22,693 nt of DNA from CAIWXH01 sp964555675 (GTDB taxonomy: Bacteria; Chloroflexota; Chloroflexia; Chloroflexales; Chloroflexaceae). Numbering within the stretch: the first letter of the stretch is position 1; each line of letters opens with the position of its first letter. Of this stretch, positions 18,201-22,693 are shown piece by piece. The notes beneath the pieces were generated by a model. That model did no database searches. It was not told where the DNA came from and was given only the letters and a program-made list of their open reading frames with translations. Location of the stretch: positions 1-22,693 of the forward strand of contig CAZKTU010000095.1 of the NCBI GenBank assembly GCA_964555675.1. Reading direction: 5' to 3'. The position numbers and the translations under genes were made by a program.

Positions 18201-21200
18201 GGTGGGGCCGCCGTCGTGGCGGGTGCCCATGATCACCCCGCTCTCGGGGTCGCGCCAGGTCGAGCTCTCGGGCTCGACCAGCACCGTCGAGTAGAGGCCG
18301 ACCTGCTGGTGGGTCGAGGGGCCGTAGTGGTCATGGGTGAAGACCGTGCCCACGCCGTTGTCCCACGAGCGGGCCAGCAGCGGGTCGGCGTACCAGCGCT
18401 GCACGGTGGTGCGGGCGCCCAGCCAGTTCTGGCCGCCGGGGCCAGTCGCGCCGAAGAAGGGGTGGGGCTGCGGCGCGAGGGCGCGCACATTGCCGTCGAG
18501 ACCCTTGAAGCCGGCGTGGTTGAAGGCCTCGATGCGCTCGCGCACCTCGTCGGGGCTGAGGGTGCCGTCCTCGTAGTTCCAGCCGTTGGCCGAGCCGTCG
18601 GCCGAAGTCACGTCGAACTTCACCAGGTGGATATGCTGGCCGATGATGTCGGTCGGCGTGCGCACCTGGAAGTCGTCGAGCTCGTAGACGCTGGGCACCA
18701 GGTTGGTGTGCCAGAACTCGACACAGTCGTGCGAGTTGAGCCGCATGACCAGGGGCTCGGGGGCCTTGCTCCGGTTCAGCAGCGGCAGCACGTCGTCCCA
18801 GAGGGCCTCGAAGCGCTGCTGCTGGAAGTGCCAGCCGACCTTGTTCAGGGTCACGCTGGTCTGGATGTTGGCGCCCTTGTAGGTGCGCCCGATATTGGGC
18901 GCGCCGTCGCCGTCGGTGTCGCTGACCGGGCCGCCGTTGTCGGCCCGGCAGGGGTCGGCGAAGGGCGCGCCGCGGGCGGGCGGCAGGCCGTTGATCGTGA
19001 AGGCGGCGCCGCTGCCGTCGGGTTTGTAGGTGGCGTGGGGCGCGCCGCCATTGTAGTGGAAGTCCATGGCGGCCCGCTCGGCCGGGGTGCCCTCCTCGGG
19101 CACCTGCACGGCCCTGGCCGCGTGGACGATCTTGTTGAAGTCGAGGCGCGTCTGGTACTGTTCGACGTTGAGCCCCGGCCCGTAGCCGGCGATGGCCGCA
19201 TTCGGCCCGCTCACCACCACGTGGCGCGGCAGGCCGCCGTCGTCGATCAGGTCGAGGGCCGGGGTGGGCGGCCTGTGGCCGACCATGCCGGGGATGAAGA
19301 AGGGGTAGCCGGGGTTGCCGCCGACGGGCTGGCTCCAGCCCTCGGCGACGTCGGCCACGCCGTTGCCGTCGGTGTCGAACTGGCTCGAGTCGGCCACGCC
19401 GTCGCCGTTCAGGTCGTAGGTCGCCAGGCCGGCCGCCCCGTCGGGCATGGGGGCCATGGGCTGGCCGGGCAGGGGCACCAGGGCGGGGATGGGGGTGCCC
19501 GCCGTGATCTCGGGGTCGGGCAGGGCCCGCGCGCCGGCCACCGGCGCCCCGCCGGCGTCCAGCTCGGTGCCGCGCTCGAAGACGTCGTGGACGCGCCACA
19601 TCTCCCACATGCCCTGGGCGAAGTGGGGGTAGAAGTGGCAGTGGAAGATCGAGTCGCCCGCGGTCTTGTTGCGGTTGCCCGAGCCGCCATAGGCGATCTC
19701 ATAGGTGTAGCCCGAGCCGGGGCCGATCGTCTGGCTGTCGAGGTAGTTCGACTGGGGGTCGTTGGGGCTCCACAGCCACTGGTGGGCGTGGAGGTGGAAG
19801 ATATGGTGCTCCTTCGGGCCCGCGTGCAGGTTACGGTAGATCACGCGGTCGTTCAGGTAGCTGTGGTGAACGTTCGACGGGTCGTCAGGGTAGAGGGCCT
19901 TCGTCGCCTTGGGGCCGGTGTCGAAGCCCGCCGTGCCCGGGTCGTCGAAGTTGGCCGGCACGTCGACCACCATCGAGGGGTCGCCCACGGCCCACGAGGT
20001 GAGGAAGAACTCCTCGTACTTGCACTCGGTGCAGTCCCACATGGGGCCTACGCCCAGGCGGTTGCCGATGATCTCGGAGCCGATGCCGCCGGTGCCGTAG
20101 TTGATGCCGAAGCTGTCGCGCACGCCATGAAGGGTGTGGCCCAGCACGGGGTCGCGGTAGAAGCTCGGGAAGGCCTGCACCACGGCCATCTCGTCCTGGA
20201 AGATCACCGTGAACTCGCGGAAGGGGCGGTCGCGACCGGGGTAGGCCGGGTTCGGCTCGTACCAGCCGCCGAAGCCGCCGCGCCCGGCGCCCGTGATGAT
20301 CGCGTTGAGGTCCCCATGGACCAGCTCGGCGCTGCCGCCCGCCTCCTGGCAGGCCTGCGTGGCGCAGGGCGCCAGCATGCTGAGGATCGGCAGCCCGCCC
20401 TTGCCCAGGCTGCTGCCCGCGGGGTAGGTCGCGCCATAGTTAATCATCGGCTGGCCGTCGGGCGTGAGCCCTGTCGTGGCCAGATCGATCTCGGCGCGGG
20501 TGAGCTGGCTGCGGTACCACTCGGCGCCCGTGGGCTCGACGTTGACCGCGCCGAAGAGCCCGAAGGCCCTGGTGCCGCCGCCGCCCTCGGCGCCCACGGT
20601 GGCGCCCATGCTGTACATCAGGTGGGTCTGCTCGCCCTGCTTGGTGCCGTTCATGCCGGCGTGGTAGATGTAGGTGGCGCTCTGCCCCGGCTCGACCAGG
20701 CTGCTCGGGTTCTTGCCCACGAACGAGCCGTCCGAGCCGATCGAGCCGACCAGATGCAGGCCGTCGATATGGATCGAGGCCGCCCGGGTGATCGGCTGGT
20801 CGTCTACCTGCTGGTTGATACTGCCCTGGGTGCCCGCCAGAGGCCCGATCGGGAACTCGGGCGGCAGGCTGAAGATGAAGGTGTTGGGGTCGAGCAGGTT
20901 GGTGAAGCGGATCTTCAGGCAGTCGCCGACGTTGGCCCGCAGGGTCAGGGGCCGCGGCCGCTTGTCGGGCCGCAGGGCCACATTGCCTGCCGTCAGGCTG
21001 CCGCCCTCGGCCTCGGTCTTGCCGGTGTCCGCCTGCACGACGTCGCGCCGCAGGGCATAGATCATGCCGTTGGCCACGATGGCGCCCATGCGGTTCAGGT
21101 AGAAGGGCTGGTCGAGGGCCACGACGTCGGCGAAGACGATCCGCTGGCACATGCTGCCGCCTGCGGTCGTCTGGGCCTGGGCGGGGCGCGGTGTGACCGG

Positions 21201-21269
21201 CAGCGCCCAGAGCACGAGCGGCAAGAGGATTGCCGCCAGCCCGCTTAGGGTCCAGCTACGCTGACTCAT
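15261..21269 (-). CDS. Giant secreted multicopper oxidase (MnxG/MofA-like), six cupredoxin domains
   Basis: This 2002-residue exported oxidase has a signal peptide (1-33, ending AQAQ). Three copies of a two-cupredoxin module span about 45-570, 690-1300 and 1345-1815. Copper ligands: HHIFHLHAH (488-496) and HCHFYPHFAQGM (543-554) supply a type-1 site (His489, Cys544, His549, Met554) and two HxH pairs (492/494, 543/545). HIH (879/881) and HDHYGPSTH (979-986) supply the other two HxH pairs of a trinuclear cluster. Later counterparts (HSFTIHGIKW at 1217, HVFTVHGQSW at 1734) have lost the Cys/Met ligands. Dockerin-like Ca loops lie at 619-643 and 784-791. A cadherin/Big_9-like domain (about 1818-1912) and a final Ig-like domain close the protein. 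Size, motif order and secretion resemble Mn(II)-oxidising MnxG/MofA enzymes, but the substrate is unproven. GGGGGGAG lies just before the ATG. Confidence 0.85.
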   Translation of the reverse strand: MSQRSWTLSGLAAILLPLVLWALPVTPRPAQAQTTAGGSMCQRIVFADVVALDQPFYLNRMGAIVANGMIYALRRDVVQADTGKTEAEGGSLTAGNVALRPDKRPRPLTLRANVGDCLKIRFTNLLDPNTFIFSLPPEFPIGPLAGTQGSINQQVDDQPITRAASIHIDGLHLVGSIGSDGSFVGKNPSSLVEPGQSATYIYHAGMNGTKQGEQTHLMYSMGATVGAEGGGGTRAFGLFGAVNVEPTGAEWYRSQLTRAEIDLATTGLTPDGQPMINYGATYPAGSSLGKGGLPILSMLAPCATQACQEAGGSAELVHGDLNAIITGAGRGGFGGWYEPNPAYPGRDRPFREFTVIFQDEMAVVQAFPSFYRDPVLGHTLHGVRDSFGINYGTGGIGSEIIGNRLGVGPMWDCTECKYEEFFLTSWAVGDPSMVVDVPANFDDPGTAGFDTGPKATKALYPDDPSNVHHSYLNDRVIYRNLHAGPKEHHIFHLHAHQWLWSPNDPQSNYLDSQTIGPGSGYTYEIAYGGSGNRNKTAGDSIFHCHFYPHFAQGMWEMWRVHDVFERGTELDAGGAPVAGARALPDPEITAGTPIPALVPLPGQPMAPMPDGAAGLATYDLNGDGVADSSQFDTDGNGVADVAEGWSQPVGGNPGYPFFIPGMVGHRPPTPALDLIDDGGLPRHVVVSGPNAAIAGYGPGLNVEQYQTRLDFNKIVHAARAVQVPEEGTPAERAAMDFHYNGGAPHATYKPDGSGAAFTINGLPPARGAPFADPCRADNGGPVSDTDGDGAPNIGRTYKGANIQTSVTLNKVGWHFQQQRFEALWDDVLPLLNRSKAPEPLVMRLNSHDCVEFWHTNLVPSVYELDDFQVRTPTDIIGQHIHLVKFDVTSADGSANGWNYEDGTLSPDEVRERIEAFNHAGFKGLDGNVRALAPQPHPFFGATGPGGQNWLGARTTVQRWYADPLLARSWDNGVGTVFTHDHYGPSTHQQVGLYSTVLVEPESSTWRDPESGVIMGTRHDGGPTSWRADILLPGANAPYSHREFYFEFADFQHAYEAGKGRLTTTGNGAGKNIPSYADFFNSIAPSYRQQPPAGRERDIYWTPNNCPGGVPRPCPEAISADDPGTYVVNYRNEPIGLRVFNGQVGAGAGQAQGQAGDLARAFMSRTDRAIPALNTQPGTYPPLTKDVRPGDPWTPMMRAYMGDRVRIRVQVGAHEEEHSFTIHGIKWKHENNSPNSGWGNSLEVGISEFAIIDTPVLPDIGLPGNPASVDYMYTMGAEVEDLWNGIWGIFRAYRTGRNDLLPLPNNAVATASGPKYPENGYKITNEKYFDDICPIDNPNTPANEKAPVRSYRVTAVRAADVLGPQGLVYNSRATTVAGPFGGVQGSGPLHDPNALMYLYTDDLIFNSAGKPIGLKPGTPIEPLVLRAAAGDCIKVEVSNALPTRVPDQPGLSALPPVIAKHKNVLNGGVRGITSFNNNDLTPSSMVGLHPQLVAYNLRSSDGFAAGQNRAQQLVQPGSKETYVWYAGDIDFVNNGNGTLTLIPTPIEFGVVNLMPADRIKGSNKGLIGALVIEAQGATWREDPGSRVSATVTRPGGQRHREFVVIQQDDVNFRYSGGCDDPFLKALDCAVAAFVAEGNIPEDYQDSGNKAINYRSDPLWYRLGIAPNTPFEEVSRDPALKDPIAQVFANCLIGGNCADNSGGEDPQAPVFVASPASGIDEVRMLVVQPGGHARGHVFTVHGQSWARLPFTNDSTKIGYNPLSQYYGIQEGVSPAAHWNLVLNAGGPENVVGDYLFRDQSSFGSATGLWGLMRFNTSAPMAGPDAYVAVSGQATSVAAPGLLRNDLDLDGNGLRVEIVGQPANGSLSAGPDGSFTYTSRAGFLGSDSFTYKVCETGTDLGLCSGPTTATLAVVDKVTVRTAVFTRNTERWSISGTALPTGAPAQRVTIYRSRDNKVIGTATVGVGGAWSFSGEGREDRNARAGDTVYAISTAGGSSTPLTVTIR

Positions 21270-21316
21270 TGTCTCCCCCCGGAGTTGTAATGCCCTGCTG
21301 TGTTTGGTGCCGGTTC

Positions 21317-21670
21317 TTACTCCGGCGCGTCATCGCGACTCGCGCAGGCCGAGATCGCGACGAGCAGTCGGTCGAGGCGCGCCTCAATCGAGCGGCTGGT
21401 GATCACCTCGGCCGTGCTCGTGCCGACGTTGCTGTAGATCAGCGGTAGCTCGGGGTAGGCGCTGAGGACGTTCAGGCAGTGACGCCTGGTCGCCGCTCCG
21501 CTCCCGATCCCGATCAGTACGTCGGCGCCGTGGCGCCTGATCGCCGCCAGGGCGGCACGAGCGGTCTGCACGACCCCCACGATGTGCAGTTGTCTCGTGC
21601 TACCCAGGACGCGACCGACGGCCTCGACGGTCAGGGGTTCGCCCAGCAGGATGACGCGGCGTGGCTCCAT
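21317..21670 (-). CDS. Small receiver-like protein lacking the phospho-acceptor Asp
   Basis: This 117-residue protein has the alternating beta/alpha pattern of a response-regulator receiver: RVILLGEPLTVEAV at the N-terminus, then LHIVGVVQTARAAL, then ADVLIGIGSGA. The acidic pair after strand 1 is reduced to Glu11, and strand 3 ends in GIGSG where the phosphorylated Asp should be, so it cannot be phosphorylated in the usual way. A Ser/Thr-rich stretch (SNVGTSTAEV) occupies the strand-4 region. There is no output domain. It may be an atypical protein-binding receiver or a NarL-family relic. GAGG lies 6 bases before the ATG. It lies between the NarL regulator and the oxidase, 47 bases upstream of the oxidase start, all on the - strand. 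I do not recognise a named family. Confidence 0.65.
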   Translation of the reverse strand: MEPRRVILLGEPLTVEAVGRVLGSTRQLHIVGVVQTARAALAAIRRHGADVLIGIGSGAATRRHCLNVLSAYPELPLIYSNVGTSTAEVITSRSIEARLDRLLVAISACASRDDAPE

Positions 21671-21842
21671 AGAGCGCCTCGACTATGGCTGCGCTTCTTC
21701 CGGCGTGGCGGGGATGGGTGAGGGGATGAGCCGGGCTTGTAATCTTTACAGTAGTACGGCCGCGCGTCGGCCGCTATCCCTCATCGGCCGCGCGAGGAGT
21801 GAAAAAAGCGTGATCCCTGAGACCCCGACCGGTCCGGAGGAA
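21671..21842. other. Intergenic gap with CGGCCGCGCG repeats and an A/T run
   Basis: This 172-base gap separates the NarL regulator stop from the receiver-like gene. It holds two exact copies of CGGCCGCGCG (21757-21766, 21785-21794), the first able to pair with CGGCCG at 21768-21773. A run of six A (21802-21807) reads as six T on the - strand. I see no convincing promoter pair and no clean hairpin directly before the T-run, so whether transcription continues into the oxidase block is undecided. Confidence 0.35.
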
Positions 21843-22550
21843 CTAGTTCTTTGATTTGTGCTGCGGTGATGCGGAAAGATTTTCGGCGCCGACCGCTTTG
21901 AGCAGGCCCGTCTGTGCGGCGTGGCGCGCGGCCTGGGCCCTGTTGCTGGCGTGAAGTTTGTTGAGGATGCCGCGCACGTGGCTCTTGACTGTGTAAAGAC
22001 TTATCGAGAGCTCTGCGGCGATAACTTTGTCGCTGGCCCCCCGCGCCAGACAGCGCAGCACCTCGAGCTCGCGCGGCGTCAGCTCCTCGCCCTCTGCCTC
22101 TGCGGCGGGATCGGCCCGCCCCGCCAGGCGGGTGTACTCGTCGAGCAGCTGCATGGCCAGACGCGGTGGTAGGACGGCCTCGCCGGCGAGCAGCGAGCGC
22201 ACGCCGTTGAGGAAGGTGGCCGAGTCGCAGCTCTTGAGCAGGTAGCCGCGGGCGCCCGACCTGATCGCCTGGAAGAGCGAGGCGTCGTCGTCGCGCACGG
22301 TCAGGATGAGGACGCTGATCTCGGGCAGGATGGCCTTGATCAGCCTGGTGGCCTCGAGCCCGTCGCTGATCGGCATGCTCAGATCCATGACCACCAGATC
22401 GGGCCGCAGGTCGCGGGCCAGGGTCAGGGCGCTGAGGCCGTCGCCGGCCTGGCCGACGACACTCAGGTCGGACTGCGCGTCGATCAGGCTTGCCAGGCCC
22501 TGGCGCACCAGGTCGTGATCGTCGGCCAGGATAATGCGCGCCGCTGTCAT
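21843..22550 (-). CDS. NarL/LuxR-family response regulator
   Basis: This 235-residue DNA-binding response regulator has a complete receiver (5-122): Asp10/Asp11 (LADDHD), phospho-acceptor Asp56 (VVMDLSMP), Thr84 and Lys106 (YLLKS). A linker rich in Ala/Glu (140-156) leads to a LuxR-type helix-turn-helix (157-212) with LTPRELEVLRCLARGASD and SLYTVKSHVRGILNKL. The tail is short and polar. Phosphorylation would promote dimer binding to target promoters. The ATG at 22550 has GGGAG five bases upstream. It is the first gene of the - strand run leading into the receiver-like gene and the giant oxidase, so it is a good candidate regulator of them. No cognate kinase gene is adjacent; the kinases at 8525-12831 are the nearest. 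Confidence 0.92.
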   Translation of the reverse strand: MTAARIILADDHDLVRQGLASLIDAQSDLSVVGQAGDGLSALTLARDLRPDLVVMDLSMPISDGLEATRLIKAILPEISVLILTVRDDDASLFQAIRSGARGYLLKSCDSATFLNGVRSLLAGEAVLPPRLAMQLLDEYTRLAGRADPAAEAEGEELTPRELEVLRCLARGASDKVIAAELSISLYTVKSHVRGILNKLHASNRAQAARHAAQTGLLKAVGAENLSASPQHKSKN

Positions 22551-22564
22551 GCCTGCTCCCGTAA

Positions 22565-22600
22565 GGGCGCACCCATGTGTGCGCCCCGTGTATGGGTGCG
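22565..22600 (-). promoter_or_regulatory. Two mutually exclusive hairpins in the leader of the NarL regulator gene
   Basis: GGGCGCAC (22565-22572) pairs perfectly with GTGCGCCC (22579-22586) across a 6-base loop, about 15 bases before the ATG at 22550. The overlapping CGCACCC (22568-22574) can pair instead with GGGTGCG (22594-22600). The stems share bases and cannot coexist. If transcription starts inside the repeats, this could form a switching leader; that is inference. Confidence 0.35.
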
Positions 22601-22693
22601 TAGTACGTGTCGCTCGCCGCTGGGCAGGGTCTCGGGCGGGTGCGCCCCGTGTATGGGTGCGTAGTACGTGTCGCTCGCCGCTGGGCAGGGTCT
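22579..22693. repeat. 61-bp tandem direct repeat at the window edge
   Basis: A 54-base sequence beginning GTGCGCCCCGTGTATGGG is present without mismatch at 22579-22632 and 22640-22693, separated by TCGGGCG, so the period is 61 bases. The second copy ends exactly at the window end, so further copies probably lie beyond. The repeats sit directly upstream of the NarL regulator gene. Confidence 0.85.

Noticed and set aside
14859..21248. Open reading frame of 2129 codons on the + strand, antisense to the oxidase
   Set aside because: It is a by-product of the strong G/C bias at third positions of the oxidase gene. Its translation is a monotonous Val/Ala/Gly/His/Asp mix without recognisable domains, while the - strand frame has a signal peptide and copper motifs.
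21840..21849. Perfect palindrome GAACTAGTTC over the NarL stop codon as an operator
   Set aside because: It is a single 10-base palindrome at a gene end with no promoter nearby; chance is a fair explanation.
22579..22693. CRISPR array
   Set aside because: Only two copies with a 7-base gap are seen, with no spacer-length unique sequence and no cas genes; it is a tandem repeat.

Overview
The window is high-GC bacterial chromosomal DNA with strong G/C bias at third codon positions. I think it comes from a member of the Chloroflexota (Chloroflexia-like). The reasons are the mix of GTP-type PEP carboxykinase, NarL-type regulators and large membrane-anchored hybrid kinases, and promoters of the TTGCCN-N17-TACAAT type. 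This placement is an inference and rests on no marker gene. I saw no rRNA, tRNA, insertion sequence or CRISPR array.

Layout, left to right. (1) 3-251 is the 3' end of a GTP-dependent PEP carboxykinase gene, closed by a strong terminator. (2) 311-2481 is a promoter, a structured leader and the two TRAP-transporter membrane subunits (dctQ, dctM) on the + strand. The matching solute-binding lipoprotein (dctP, 2591-3829) faces them tail to tail with its own promoter. (3) 3953-4858 is an AEC-family permease (- strand). (4) 5051-5434 is a stand-alone CheY-like receiver (+), followed by a tiny one-helix membrane protein (5585-5752). (5) On the - strand, 8485-5753 is a two-gene unit: an RsmC/RlmG-like rRNA guanine methyltransferase, then a CCA-adding enzyme/poly(A) polymerase-family protein. 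(6) 12831-8525 (-) holds two overlapping sensor-kinase genes: a soluble REC-HAMP-like-HisKA-HATPase protein and a 1000-residue 7TM-PAS-HisKA-HATPase-REC-REC-Hpt hybrid kinase. (7) 22550-12983 (-) is the most distinctive block. It runs from a NarL/LuxR response regulator to a short receiver-like protein without the phospho-acceptor Asp, then a 2002-residue secreted multicopper oxidase and a 722-residue beta-propeller lipoprotein with a His-rich linker, and it is closed by a strong terminator. A 61-bp tandem repeat lies directly upstream of the regulator gene and runs to the window end.

How the parts may work together. The giant oxidase has three copies of a two-cupredoxin module. It keeps one complete set of copper ligands, but the usual motif order is reversed: the type-1 site and two HxH pairs come first, and the other two HxH pairs come about 400 residues later. 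Size, order and secretion recall the MnxG/MofA class of bacterial Mn(II)/metal oxidases. The beta-propeller lipoprotein is likely its surface partner. The NarL regulator upstream and the phosphorelay kinases downstream suggest a regulated extracytoplasmic metal-oxidation system. The enzymatic assignment is inference; the copper ligand pattern and gene order are read directly from the sequence.
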